64,000 bases of DNA from Paractinoplanes ovalisporus (GTDB lineage: Bacteria > Actinomycetota > Actinomycetes > Mycobacteriales > Micromonosporaceae), in the NCBI RefSeq assembly GCF_016834655.1, contig NZ_JAENHP010000002.1:434001-498000 (forward strand), written 5' to 3'. Within the stretch, counting starts at the first letter, position 1. Each line of letters begins with the position of its first letter. This document shows positions 53,548 to 62,056 of the stretch, in pieces. Below the pieces are notes generated by a model, which was not told the DNA's origin, searched no databases, and worked only from the letters and a program-made list of their open reading frames with translations. Made by a program: the position numbers and the translations under genes.

Positions 53548-54717
53548 TCAGAGCATCTTCTCGATCAGGTCGGCCGCGCGGGCGGCGCCACCCTCGGTGC
53601 GGACCTGCTGCCGGAGCTCGGCGCAGCGGGCGGCCACGGCCGGGTCGGAGGTCAGCGTCAGCAGGTGGTCGCGCAGCTCGGCGGCGGTCACCGTCTCGAG
53701 GTCGATCCGGTGGCCTACGCCGAGGGCGGTCAGCTGGTCGGCGTTCTGGAACTGGTCGGCCGCCTGCGGGGCGGTGATCATCGGGAGGCCGCAGTACAGG
53801 CCCTCGCTGCTGCCGCCCATGCCGGCGTGGGTCAGGAACGCGTCGGACTGTTCCAGCACCGCCAGCTGCGGCACCCACGGGTGCACCTCGACCGAGTCGG
53901 GCACCTCGCCCAGCTCGGCCTCCTCGACGCGGTCGCCGATCTGCAGCACGGTGTGCCAGCCGGGGAGCGAGCCGAACGCCTCGACGCACCGACGGTAGAA
54001 ACCGGCGTGGTTGGTGAACGCCGAACCCAGCGACACCAGCAGCACCTTCTCGGCGCCGGCCGGGCGCTGCCACGTGCCCTGTTCGCTGCGATCGCCGAAG
54101 ACGGGGCCGACGAAGTCGAAGACGGCCGGATCGACCCGGTCGGCGTTCGGCTGCAGGGCCCGGGGGATGAGCACGAGGGCCCGGGCGGGACGGCCCTGGA
54201 AGGAGAGGCTGTCCCGGGTGGACGAGTTCTCCGAGGTCAGCCACGCGGCGAACCGGGTGTAGTAGCCGGCGCCGCGCGGGTCGGCCCGCATGGCGTCGAT
54301 CATGGGGGCCATCTCCTGTTCGTAGCCGTCCCAGGCGACGTACGTGGGGGAGAGCTGCACGGCGGGGATGCCCCACTGCTCGCCCAGCAGCCGGGCCGGG
54401 GCGCCGGCGATGTCGTAGAGGAACAGGTCGGGACGGTCACCGCCGTACGCCTCCCGCAGTTGCGGCAGCATCGCGACCGCGTCGTCGAGGAAGAGCGTGA
54501 GCTGGTCGATCGTGTCGCCGTCCCACTCGTCGTCGTTCGTGGGCAACCTCGATGCGTACGGGACGAGCTCGGCTCCCGTGCTTGTGACGATCTCGGCGAA
54601 GCGCGCGTCGTTGGCGTGGGTGACGCGGTGGCCGCGGGCGACGAGCGTACGGATGATCTCGGCGCTGGGGTTGACGTGACCGTGGAACGGGATGCTGACC
54701 ATCGCGATGTGAGCCAT
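53548..54717 (-). CDS. Macrolide-type GT1 glycosyltransferase (OleD/MGT-like)
   Basis: A 389-residue GT-B enzyme. The N-terminal acceptor domain begins MAHIAMVSIPFHGHVNPSAE with the candidate catalytic His in FHGHVNP. The donor domain has the GT1 signature THAGMGGSSEGLYCGLPM followed by TAPQAADQFQNA. It would attach a sugar from a UDP-sugar to a macrolide or other small molecule; enzymes of this group can inactivate antibiotics. It is divergent from a TetR gene with two operator-like palindromes between them, which fits drug-inducible resistance. Confidence 0.9.
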   Translation of the reverse strand: MAHIAMVSIPFHGHVNPSAEIIRTLVARGHRVTHANDARFAEIVTSTGAELVPYASRLPTNDDEWDGDTIDQLTLFLDDAVAMLPQLREAYGGDRPDLFLYDIAGAPARLLGEQWGIPAVQLSPTYVAWDGYEQEMAPMIDAMRADPRGAGYYTRFAAWLTSENSSTRDSLSFQGRPARALVLIPRALQPNADRVDPAVFDFVGPVFGDRSEQGTWQRPAGAEKVLLVSLGSAFTNHAGFYRRCVEAFGSLPGWHTVLQIGDRVEEAELGEVPDSVEVHPWVPQLAVLEQSDAFLTHAGMGGSSEGLYCGLPMITAPQAADQFQNADQLTALGVGHRIDLETVTAAELRDHLLTLTSDPAVAARCAELRQQVRTEGGAARAADLIEKML

Positions 54718-54720
54718 GAG

Positions 54721-54767
54721 CGAGACGCTACGTCTCGTCTCGCTCGAAGTCAAGACGATACGTCTCG
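54721..54767. promoter_or_regulatory. Two TetR-type operators between glycosyltransferase and tetR genes
   Basis: CGAGACG-CTA-CGTCTCG (54721-54737) is perfectly symmetric. CAAGACG-ATA-CGTCTCG (54751-54767) has one mismatch in the outer arm. The copies are 30 bases apart, about three helical turns, and share GTCTCGTCTCG flanks. They cover the start regions of both divergent genes. Confidence 0.88.
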
Positions 54768-54779
54768 TCTCGCATGACG

Positions 54780-54794
54780 TAGGATGCTGTCGTG
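54780..54794 (+). promoter_or_regulatory. Leaderless promoter of the tetR gene
   Basis: TAGGAT (54780-54785) precedes GTG 54792 by six bases, with no ribosome site. The second operator lies just upstream, where it would block polymerase. Confidence 0.65.
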
Positions 54795-55361
54795 CCCGAT
54801 GCCACCCGCCGCAGCGAACAGTCCCGCCGCGCCATCCTCGACGCGGCGCTGACCCTGCTCGCCGAGACCGACTACGCCAAGATGACGATCGAGGCGATCG
54901 CCGCCCGGGCCGGCGTCGGCAAGCAGACGATCTATCGCTGGTGGCGGCGCAAGGGCGAGGTGATCCTGGAGGCGCTGACCGGCCAGGCGACGCCCGTGGT
55001 GCTGCCCGACAGCGGTGACCTCGAAGCCGATCTGCGCGAGGTCGTGCGGGCGACGGTGGCCGAGTTCGGCGATCCCCGGCTGTCCGCGACCACCCGGGCG
55101 CTGACCGTCGAGATGCTCTCCGACGACGACCTCGCCGGTCAGGTGCGCGACCGGCTGCTGCGGCCCCAGCTCGACGCCGTCCGGGACCGGCTGGCCGTGG
55201 CCCGGGAGCAGGGGCAGATCCGTACGGACGCCGACCTCGGCCTGGTCGTCGAGCTGATCTTCGGGCCGATCTTCCACCGCTGGCTGCTGAGCAACGGGCC
55301 GCTGACCCCGGCCTACGCGGACGGGCTGGTCGACCACGTGCTGGCGGCCGTCCGTCCCTAG
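54792..55361 (+). CDS. TetR/AcrR-family regulator
   Basis: A 189-residue repressor with helix-turn-helix MTIEAIAARAGVGKQTIYRWW (about 34-54), whose TIYRWW recognition helix is typical of the group with the TetR_C_16-like C-terminus. It probably controls itself and the divergent glycosyltransferase through the two palindromes. The ligand is unknown but may be the glycosyltransferase substrate. The GTG start is leaderless. The LLM gene follows 49 bases downstream on the same strand and may be cotranscribed. Confidence 0.92.
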   Translation: MPDATRRSEQSRRAILDAALTLLAETDYAKMTIEAIAARAGVGKQTIYRWWRRKGEVILEALTGQATPVVLPDSGDLEADLREVVRATVAEFGDPRLSATTRALTVEMLSDDDLAGQVRDRLLRPQLDAVRDRLAVAREQGQIRTDADLGLVVELIFGPIFHRWLLSNGPLTPAYADGLVDHVLAAVRP

Positions 55362-55410
55362 CGGGCGCGCTCGCTGGCGGGGGTCCGGGCCGGACTGGCA
55401 GGGTGATCTC

Positions 55411-56292
55411 ATGCGACTTTCGATCTGGCCCGGCGCCGGGCAGAGCTATGCGGGCGTGCTCGAACTGGCCCGGCACGCCGAGGCGACCGGCTGGGACGGC
55501 GTCTGGTTCGCCGACCACTTCATGCCCAACGTGGAGCCGGGTGAGGACGACACCTGGCCGGTGCTCGAGTGCGGCTCGGTGGTGGCGGCGCTGGCCGCGG
55601 TCGTGCCCCGGGTGCGGATCGGCACGCTCGTCTACGGCATCACCTATCGGCACCCGGCCGTGCTGGCCAACATGGCCGCCACCGTCGACCGGATCAGCGA
55701 CGGCCGCTTCGTGCTCGGCGTGGGCGCCGGATGGCAGATCAACGAGCACCGGCAGTACGGGATCGACCTGGGCCCGGTCAAGGTGCGGATCGACCGCTTC
55801 GAGGAGTCGCTGCGGGTTCTCCAGGGGCTGCTGCGCACGCCCCGCACGACGGTGCACGGCGACCACTACCGGGTGACCGACGCGGTCAACGAGCCGAAGC
55901 CGGTGCAGCAGCCGCTCCCGCTGATGATCGGCGCCAAGGGCGAGAAGCGGATGCTGCGGATCGTCGCCGAACACGCCGACGAGTGGAACTGCTGGGGCCG
56001 GCCGGACCGGATCGCCCACAAGTCGGGCGTGCTCGACCAGCACTGCGCCGAGGTCGGACGGGACCCGAAGGCCATCCGGCGCACCGCTCAGGCGCTGGTC
56101 GTCGTGGACGGGCCGCTGCCCGAGGGGAACACGCCGGTCATCGGCGGGTCACCGGCCCAGCTGGCCGACGACATCGCCGCGTACGCGGAAATCGGTCTGG
56201 ATGAACTGATCATCCCGGACGGCGAGCTGGGGGAGGGCGCCGACCGCCTCAAGGCGATGGACGTGATCCGGTCGATCGTCAGTGACCTGTGA
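55411..56292 (+). CDS. LLM-class F420-dependent oxidoreductase (TIGR03560-like)
   Basis: A 293-residue luciferase-like TIM barrel. Features: LARHAEATGWDGVWFADHFMP, IGTLVYGITYRHPAVLANMA, RFVLGVGAGWQINEH and PLPLMIGAKGEKRMLRIVAEHADEWN, all typical of F420-dependent members. The substrate is unknown. AGGGTGAT lies upstream of the ATG. Its position after tetR suggests it belongs to the same resistance-like unit, but that is inference. Confidence 0.9.
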   Translation: MRLSIWPGAGQSYAGVLELARHAEATGWDGVWFADHFMPNVEPGEDDTWPVLECGSVVAALAAVVPRVRIGTLVYGITYRHPAVLANMAATVDRISDGRFVLGVGAGWQINEHRQYGIDLGPVKVRIDRFEESLRVLQGLLRTPRTTVHGDHYRVTDAVNEPKPVQQPLPLMIGAKGEKRMLRIVAEHADEWNCWGRPDRIAHKSGVLDQHCAEVGRDPKAIRRTAQALVVVDGPLPEGNTPVIGGSPAQLADDIAAYAEIGLDELIIPDGELGEGADRLKAMDVIRSIVSDL

Positions 56293-56314
56293 CTCTCGAT
56301 GTTCCGCTGACTCG

Positions 56315-56584
56315 TCAGTGTTCCGCGACGATCGCTTCGGCTACCCGGCGCATCTGAACCGGGTCGGGCGTGAACCCGTCGGCGATATCGTGGTGCAGGC
56401 CGGCCTTGGTCCGCTCGACGAGTTGCGCGGCCACCTCGTCGACGCTCTCCCCGGCGTACGAGTGCCGGATCTTCTCGGTGGCGGCCTGCAGGGCTGAGGT
56501 GAGCTGATCCTCGAGCGGTCCGCGGAGCTTCTGCTCGACCACGTTGAGCGAGCGGGGATCCAGCGTGACCTGCGGCTCGGCCAT
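56315..56584 (-). CDS. Small hypothetical protein (89 aa)
   Basis: An 89-residue soluble, mostly helical protein (PLEDQLTSALQAATEKIRHSY and PDPVQMRRVAEAIVAEH). It has no signal peptide or Cys. The start is clear: GGAGG lies six bases before ATG 56584. I do not recognise the family. It is convergent with the LLM gene and divergent from the sugar importer. The upstream inverted repeat at 56605 may regulate it. Confidence 0.72.
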   Translation of the reverse strand: MAEPQVTLDPRSLNVVEQKLRGPLEDQLTSALQAATEKIRHSYAGESVDEVAAQLVERTKAGLHHDIADGFTPDPVQMRRVAEAIVAEH

Positions 56585-56604
56585 GTATTCCTCCGGTGTA
56601 GATC

Positions 56605-56636
56605 GGCGTGACGCAGGTACCCACCGGCGTCACGCC
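56605..56636 (-). promoter_or_regulatory. Inverted repeat GGCGTGACG...CGTCACGCC
   Basis: Perfect nine-base arms (56605-56613 and 56628-56636) with 14 bases between, about 20 bases before the small gene's start on the minus strand. It may be an operator or a leader hairpin. Confidence 0.5.
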
Positions 56637-56665
56637 GTTAAACGCGTGATTACCGGACGGGTGAC

Positions 56666-56683
56666 TCCCGGCCCGGGCCGGGA
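56666..56683. repeat. 18-bp perfect G+C palindrome
   Basis: TCCCGGCCC followed directly by GGGCCGGGA, with no central spacer. It lies in the 233-base gap between the small gene and the sugar importer. Confidence 0.6.
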
Positions 56684-56771
56684 AGCTGTTGATCCACTTG
56701 CCCCGACCGGGCTGCACGATGCATTTCGGGTTTGTGTCGTGACGGTGTGGGGCAGGACAACCACTGGCCGT

Positions 56772-56791
56772 CAAGTGATCGTGATCACTTG
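56772..56791 (+). promoter_or_regulatory. 20-bp perfect operator palindrome before the sugar importer
   Basis: CAAGTGATC-GT-GATCACTTG is perfectly symmetric, ending 26 bases before ATG 56818. The GTGATCAC core resembles GntR- or LacI-class sites. No sugar regulator gene is adjacent, so the controlling protein is encoded elsewhere. Confidence 0.8.
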
Positions 56792-56817
56792 GCGTTTTCC
56801 GGCCGGATGGAGGGTCA

Positions 56818-58101
56818 ATGGCGATCAACGACCGACATCCGCAACGGCGCACCCTGCGTTTCCGGGTCTTCGCGGCGGGGGCCGCGACCGCCCTGATGGC
56901 ACCGATGGCCGCCTGCGGATCCGACGACGGGGGAGTGCCCGTCCTCAACTTCTACAACTCACCCGTCGAGAACATGCAGAGCGTCGTCGACCGCTGCAAC
57001 CAGGAGGCGGCCGGCAAGTACAAGATCTCGTACCAGGTGCTGCCGCGGCAGGCCGACGACCAGCGGGTGCAGATGGTCCGGCGGCTCGCCGCCAAGGACG
57101 ACAGCATGGACATCCTCGGCATGGACGTGACCTGGACCCAGGAGTTCGCCAGCGCGAACTGGATCCGGGAGATCACCGGGGACCTCAAGTCCGAGGTCGA
57201 GAGCGAGACGCTGGAACCGGCGGTGGCCTCGGCCCAGTACAACGACAAGCTGTACGCGGCGCCGAACAACACCAACGTGCAGCTGCTCTGGTACCGCAAG
57301 GATCTGGTGCCCACCCCGCCCAAGACCTGGGACGAAATGATCAAGATGTCCCAGCAGCTCAAGGGCGAGGGCAAGCCCTACCAGGTGATGACCATGGGAG
57401 CCCAGTACGAGGGCCTGGTCGTGCTCTACAACAGCCTGGTCGCCAGCGCCGGCGGCAACGTGGTCGACCCCGAGGGCAAGAAGGCCGTGATGGACGCGGG
57501 CGCGGTGAAGGGGCTGGAGACCCTGAAGACGTTCGCGACCGCGGGCGTGACCAGCCCGTCGTTCTCCAACGCGGTCGAGGACGACGTGCGGCGGGCGTTC
57601 CAGTCCGGTGGCGGCGCGTTCCAGCTCAACTGGCCGTTCGTCTGGGCGTCGATGGTGCAGGAGGCGCCCGACCTGGCCAAGAACGTCGGCTGGGCCCGCT
57701 ACCCGGCGATCGACGCCAACACGCCCAGCAAGACCACCATCGGCGGGTCGGAACAGGCCGTCAGTGCGTACAGCAAGCACCCGGACCTGGCCTTCGAGGC
57801 GATCCAGTGCCTGCGCGGGCCGGAAAGCCAGCTGTATCTGGCGGTGAACTCCGGTCAGGCTCCGTCGATCGAGTCGGTCTACAACGACCCCTCGATGAAC
57901 GAGGCCTACCCGATGAAGGACGTGCTGCTCGAGGAGCTGAAGACGTCGGCGCCGCGACCGCGGACCCCGGCCTATCAGAACCTGTCGACCGTGGTGTCGG
58001 CCGAACTGTCGCCGCCCGCGTCGATCCAGCCGCAACAGACGGCGGACTCGCTCCGCAAGTCGATCCAGGACGCCATCGACTCCAAGGGGGTGCTGCCGTG
58101 A
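56818..58101 (+). CDS. Sugar ABC transporter substrate-binding lipoprotein (LpqY-like)
   Basis: A 427-residue lipoprotein. The signal segment ends with a lipobox PMAAC and lipidated Cys at residue 33. The mature protein resembles LpqY of the mycobacterial trehalose-recycling importer: VLNFYNSPVENMQSVVDRCN near the N-terminus, then PRQADDQRVQMVRRLAAKDD. It would capture a disaccharide, plausibly trehalose, outside the membrane. GGAGGG lies very close to the ATG, which is slightly short spacing. The gene order (binding protein, permease, permease, ATPase) matches lpqY-sugA-sugB-sugC. Confidence 0.88.
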   Translation: MAINDRHPQRRTLRFRVFAAGAATALMAPMAACGSDDGGVPVLNFYNSPVENMQSVVDRCNQEAAGKYKISYQVLPRQADDQRVQMVRRLAAKDDSMDILGMDVTWTQEFASANWIREITGDLKSEVESETLEPAVASAQYNDKLYAAPNNTNVQLLWYRKDLVPTPPKTWDEMIKMSQQLKGEGKPYQVMTMGAQYEGLVVLYNSLVASAGGNVVDPEGKKAVMDAGAVKGLETLKTFATAGVTSPSFSNAVEDDVRRAFQSGGGAFQLNWPFVWASMVQEAPDLAKNVGWARYPAIDANTPSKTTIGGSEQAVSAYSKHPDLAFEAIQCLRGPESQLYLAVNSGQAPSIESVYNDPSMNEAYPMKDVLLEELKTSAPRPRTPAYQNLSTVVSAELSPPASIQPQQTADSLRKSIQDAIDSKGVLP

Positions 58102-59063
58102 GCGTCGCTTCCCGGTCGTCCGTCGAAAATCAGCCGCAGATTCCGCAGCAGCGTGATCGCCGTTCCCGGCCCGCGCTCAGCGAGGGCAAGAAGCAGGAGC
58201 GCAAGCTCGGCTGGCTGCTCTGCGCGCCCGCGGCGATCGTCATGGTGGCGGTGACGGCCTACCCGATCATCTACTCGATCTGGCTGTCGCTGCAGCGCTA
58301 CGACCTCAAGTTCCCGGAGAACCGCGAGTTCATCGGCCTGGCCAACTACGCCACGGTGCTGTCCAACAACTACTGGTGGACGGCGTTCGGCGTCACCATG
58401 CTGATCACGGTCATCTCGGTCGCGGTCGAGCTGGTGCTCGGCATGGGGCTTGCGCTGATCATGCACCGGACCATCATCGGGCGCGGGCTGGTGCGGACCA
58501 GCGCGCTCATCCCGTACGGGATCGTGACCGTCGTCGCCGCCTTCAGCTGGCGCTACGCGTGGACGCCGGGCACGGGTTATCTGGCCAATCTGTTCTCACC
58601 GGAAGGGGCGCCTCTCACCGAACGGGCCAGCGCCCTCGCGATCATCATCTTCGCCGAGATCTGGAAGACCACGCCGTTCATGGCCCTGCTGCTGATGGCC
58701 GGTCTCGCGCTGGTGCCGGACGACCTGCTCAAGGCGGCGTCGATGGACGGCGCCTCCTGGTGGCAGCGGTTCACCAAGGTGATGCTGCCGGTGATGAAGC
58801 CGGCCATCCTGGTCGCGCTGCTGTTCCGCACGCTCGACGCGTTCCGGATCTTCGACAACATCTATGTGCTCTCGGCCGGAGCCAACGAGACGTCGTCGGT
58901 CTCGATGATCGCCTACAACAACCTGATGAAGGGGCTCAACCTCGGCATCGGCTCGACGATGTCGGTGCTCATCTTCCTCACCGTGGCGATCATCGCGTTC
59001 ATCTTCGTGAAGCTCTTCGGCACGGCGGCACCCGGTAGCGACGACGTCGATGGGAGACGCTGA
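58098..59063 (+). CDS. Sugar ABC transporter permease (SugA-like)
   Basis: A 321-residue permease with a polar N-terminal extension of about 40 residues, then six helices starting [19 protein letters not shown]. The EAA loop is [22 protein letters not shown] 58098 overlaps the binding-protein stop (GTGA); the long open frame further upstream is an overlap artefact. It pairs with the next permease. Confidence 0.92.
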   Translation: MSVASRSSVENQPQIPQQRDRRSRPALSEGKKQERKLGWLLCAPAAIVMVAVTAYPIIYSIWLSLQRYDLKFPENREFIGLANYATVLSNNYWWTAFGVTMLITVISVAVELVLGMGLALIMHRTIIGRGLVRTSALIPYGIVTVVAAFSWRYAWTPGTGYLANLFSPEGAPLTERASALAIIIFAEIWKTTPFMALLLMAGLALVPDDLLKAASMDGASWWQRFTKVMLPVMKPAILVALLFRTLDAFRIFDNIYVLSAGANETSSVSMIAYNNLMKGLNLGIGSTMSVLIFLTVAIIAFIFVKLFGTAAPGSDDVDGRR

Positions 59064-59896
59064 TGGCTGTCGAGACCACCTCGGCCAAGGTCAAATGGGG
59101 TCTGCTGGACGCGGTCGTCGTCGTGTTCGCGCTGATCCCCGTGCTGTGGATCGTCTCGTTGTCGTTCAAGACGACCGCGACGCTCACCGACGGCAACTTC
59201 ATCCCCCGCGAATGGACGTGGGACAACTACAAGCTGATCTTCCAGACCGACCAGTTCGTCCGGGCCCTGGGCAACTCGATCGGCATCGCGCTGATCTCCA
59301 CCGTGATCGCCGTGGTCCTCGGGACCATGGCCGCGTACGCGATCAGCCGGCTCGACTTTCCCGGCAAGAAGGCGCTCGTCGGCGTCTCCCTGCTGATCGC
59401 GATGTTCCCGCAGGTGTCGCTGGTGTCGCCGCTGTTCAACATCGAGCGCAACCTGGGGATCTTCGACACCTGGCTCGGCCTGATCCTGCCCTACATCACG
59501 TTCGCCCTGCCGCTCGCGATCTACACCTTGTCGGCGTTCTTCAAGCAGATCCCGTGGGACTTGGAGAAGGCCGCCAAGATGGACGGCGCGACCCAGGGTG
59601 AGGCGTTCCGCAAGGTGATCGCGCCGCTGGCCGCGCCGGGCGTGTTCACGACGGCGATCCTGGTGTTCATCTTCTGCTGGAACGACTTCCTGTTCGCCAT
59701 CTCGCTGACCTCGACCGAGCAGTCCCGCACGGTCCCGGTGGCGTTGTCGTTCTTCACCGGTGCCTCGCAGTTCGAGGACCCCACCGGCGCGATCTCCGCG
59801 GCCGCCGTGGTGATCACGATTCCGATCATTCTCTTCGTGCTGTTCTTCCAGAGGCGCATCGTTGCGGGCCTCACGTCCGGCGCCGTGAAGGGTTAG
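59063..59896 (+). CDS. Sugar ABC transporter permease (SugB-like)
   Basis: A 277-residue permease with six helices. The conserved early loop reads [13 protein letters not shown], and the EAA loop is [19 protein letters not shown]. Its ATG shares a base with the previous stop (TGATG). The ATPase gene starts six bases after its stop, completing the operon. Confidence 0.93.
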   Translation: MAVETTSAKVKWGLLDAVVVVFALIPVLWIVSLSFKTTATLTDGNFIPREWTWDNYKLIFQTDQFVRALGNSIGIALISTVIAVVLGTMAAYAISRLDFPGKKALVGVSLLIAMFPQVSLVSPLFNIERNLGIFDTWLGLILPYITFALPLAIYTLSAFFKQIPWDLEKAAKMDGATQGEAFRKVIAPLAAPGVFTTAILVFIFCWNDFLFAISLTSTEQSRTVPVALSFFTGASQFEDPTGAISAAAVVITIPIILFVLFFQRRIVAGLTSGAVKG

Positions 59897-59902
59897 GTAG
59901 CG

Positions 59903-61108
59903 ATGGCAGACATTGTTCTCGACAAGGTGACCAAGAAGTATCCGGACGGGACGACGGCCGTGCACGAGGTCGACCTGGAGATCGCCGACGGCGAGTTCAT
60001 CATCCTGGTCGGGCCGTCCGGCTGCGGTAAGTCGACGACGCTGAACATGATCGCGGGGCTCGAGGACATCTCCTCCGGCGAGCTGCGCATCGGCGGCGAA
60101 CGGGTCAACGACAAGGCGCCCAAGGACCGGGACATCGCGATGGTGTTCCAGTCGTACGCGCTCTATCCCAACATGACCGTGGGGGAGAACATGGCGTTCC
60201 CCCTCAAGCTGGCGAAGCTGCCGAAAGATCAGATCGACAAGAAAGTGGCCGAGGCCGCGAAGGTCCTGGAGCTGACCGAATATCTGAACCGGAAGCCCGC
60301 GAACCTGTCGGGCGGCCAACGCCAGCGGGTGGCGATGGGCCGGGCGATCGTACGGTCCCCGAAGGCGTTCCTGATGGACGAGCCGTTGTCGAACCTGGAC
60401 GCCAAGCTGCGCGTCCAGATGCGGACGCAGGTGTCGCGCCTGCAGAAGCAGCTGAACACGACCACGGTGTACGTGACCCACGACCAGACCGAGGCCATGA
60501 CCCTGGGCGACCGGGTGGTGGTGATGCGGGGCGGTTACATCCAGCAGGTCGGCGACCCGCAGACCCTGTACGACAATCCCGTGAACCTGTTCGTGGCCGG
60601 GTTCATCGGTTCGCCGTCGATGAACTTCGTGGCCGCCACGGTCGAGGAGTCCCGCCTGCGCACGCCCCTGGGCGACCTCCCGCTGGGCGACCGCATGCGC
60701 CGCAACCTGGGCGACGCCGATTCGCCGCGCCAGCTGATCCTCGGAATCCGGCCCGAGCACTTCGAGGACGCATCCCTGATCGAGGAACACCAGCGTGCTC
60801 GCGGTTTCGAGTTCACGGCTCCGGTCGATCTGGTCGAGTCCATGGGTTCCGACAAGTACGTCTACCTGACGGTGGAAGGCGAACACGCGGCCGCCGCCGA
60901 CCTGGAGGACCTGGCCGCCGACGCCGGGGGAGCCGACCTGCCCCCACAGGACAGCCTGGTGACCCGTCTGTCAGCCGAGTCCCGCGTACGCGGCGGCGGC
61001 GAAGCGAAGGTCTGGCTCAACCTTGACAAGATCCACCTGTTCGACCCTCGCGACGGCCGAAACATCACCCTGCATGAGGGCACGGCGGCCGGCGTCGCAG
61101 CCTCCTGA
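59903..61108 (+). CDS. Sugar ABC transporter ATP-binding protein (SugC/MsmX-type)
   Basis: A 401-residue CUT1-family ATPase. Walker A is GPSGCGKSTT, the signature LSGGQRQRVAMGRA, Walker B FLMDEPLSNLD, and the switch His lies in VTHDQTEAM. The C-terminal part (about 240-400) has two OB-fold regulatory regions, with EHQRARGFEFTAPVDLVE. In actinobacteria this subunit often serves a whole importer of its own, as SugC does. The operon ends at a clear terminator downstream. Confidence 0.94.
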   Translation: MADIVLDKVTKKYPDGTTAVHEVDLEIADGEFIILVGPSGCGKSTTLNMIAGLEDISSGELRIGGERVNDKAPKDRDIAMVFQSYALYPNMTVGENMAFPLKLAKLPKDQIDKKVAEAAKVLELTEYLNRKPANLSGGQRQRVAMGRAIVRSPKAFLMDEPLSNLDAKLRVQMRTQVSRLQKQLNTTTVYVTHDQTEAMTLGDRVVVMRGGYIQQVGDPQTLYDNPVNLFVAGFIGSPSMNFVAATVEESRLRTPLGDLPLGDRMRRNLGDADSPRQLILGIRPEHFEDASLIEEHQRARGFEFTAPVDLVESMGSDKYVYLTVEGEHAAAADLEDLAADAGGADLPPQDSLVTRLSAESRVRGGGEAKVWLNLDKIHLFDPRDGRNITLHEGTAAGVAAS

Positions 61109-61123
61109 CCCACCCTGAATAAG

Positions 61124-61156
61124 GAGCGCCCGGCCGTCGTGCCGGGCGCTCTTTGC
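61124..61156 (+). terminator. Rho-independent terminator of the sugar importer operon
   Basis: GAGCGCCCGGC (61124-61134) pairs perfectly with GCCGGGCGCTC (61141-61151), followed by TTTG. It stands 15 bases after the ATPase stop. Confidence 0.88.
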
Positions 61157-61261
61157 TGCCGCCCGCACTGTTTCGCCTTGCTGCCGTCCGCACGGTTTCG
61201 CCTTGCGCGCACCCGTCTCCGCTCGCGCCGGCCGGCCTTCCTTGGTTGAGCCCGTCGCCTT

Positions 61262-62056
61262 TCAGATGAGGCCGGCTTCGTGGATCAGGACGGCGGCCTG
61301 AGCGCGGTTGTTCATGCACAGCTTGGCCAGCACACGGGACACGTGACCCTTCACGGTCGAGACCCCCATGCCCAGCGCGGCGCCGATCTCCGCGTTGGAC
61401 CACCCCCGGCCCAGCCCGATCGCCACTTCACGTTCGCGGTCGGTGAGCCGCTTCAACTGCTTTGCCGCCTCCTTCCGCCGCGACCCCGCAGCCGTGGCGA
61501 CAACCAGATCGACGAGCGGCCGCAGCACCTTCGGCGAGAACACACACTCACCTCGAGCCGCCGCCCGCACACCTTCCCGCAGTTGTTCCGGCGGCGTGTC
61601 CTTGACGAGAAACCCGCAGGCCCCGTTCCGGATCGTCTCCACCACATACTCATCCGCGTCGAACGTCGTCAGCACCAGAACCTCGGGCGCGTTCGGTAGC
61701 GCCCGGACGCGCCGCGTCGCCTCGACCCCGTCCACCCGCGGCATCCGGATGTCCATCAGCATCACATCAGGCCAGTGCTTCTGGGCCGCGGTGACCGCCT
61801 CGCCCCCGTCGGCCGCCTCACCGACCACCTCGATGCCGCTGTTGCCCCCGAACAGCAACCGCAGGGCAGTCCGCACCATGGCATCGTCATCAACGATCAC
61901 CAGCCGCACCGGCCGCGCCGCCGCCCCTTCCGCGGTTGCCCCTTCCGCCGCCGCTATCCCTTTCGCGGCTGCCCCTTCGGTCGGCGCCCCCTTCGCGGCA
62001 GCTCCGGGCAAGGCGCCGCTTGACGTGTCTACTCCGGACAAGGCGCCTCCTGACAC
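61262..62056 (-). CDS. NarL-family response regulator with low-complexity N-terminus
   Basis: A 264-residue regulator. The receiver domain starts at about residue 50 (VRLVIVDDDAM) with phospho-acceptor D102 in VMLMDIRMPRVDG and K152 in LVKDTPP. The C-terminal LuxR-type domain reads LTDREREVAIGLGRGWSNAE and then VSTVKGHVSRVL. The first 48 residues are an Ala/Gly/Glu/Lys repeat absent from relatives. Its GTG start overlaps the end of the histidine kinase gene by 28 bases. A later start just before VRLVIV is possible but lacks a ribosome site. It is the partner of the kinase encoded upstream. Confidence 0.9.
   Translation of the reverse strand: MSGGALSGVDTSSGALPGAAAKGAPTEGAAAKGIAAAEGATAEGAAARPVRLVIVDDDAMVRTALRLLFGGNSGIEVVGEAADGGEAVTAAQKHWPDVMLMDIRMPRVDGVEATRRVRALPNAPEVLVLTTFDADEYVVETIRNGACGFLVKDTPPEQLREGVRAAARGECVFSPKVLRPLVDLVVATAAGSRRKEAAKQLKRLTDREREVAIGLGRGWSNAEIGAALGMGVSTVKGHVSRVLAKLCMNNRAQAAVLIHEAGLI
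61923..62000 (-). repeat. 15-bp repeats in the response regulator N-terminus
   Basis: Degenerate 15-base units of the form GCCCCTTCCGCGGTT (plus strand) encode AEGAA/AKGIA-type pentapeptides. The tract ends near a duplicated AAGGCGCC at the kinase stop. Confidence 0.7.
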
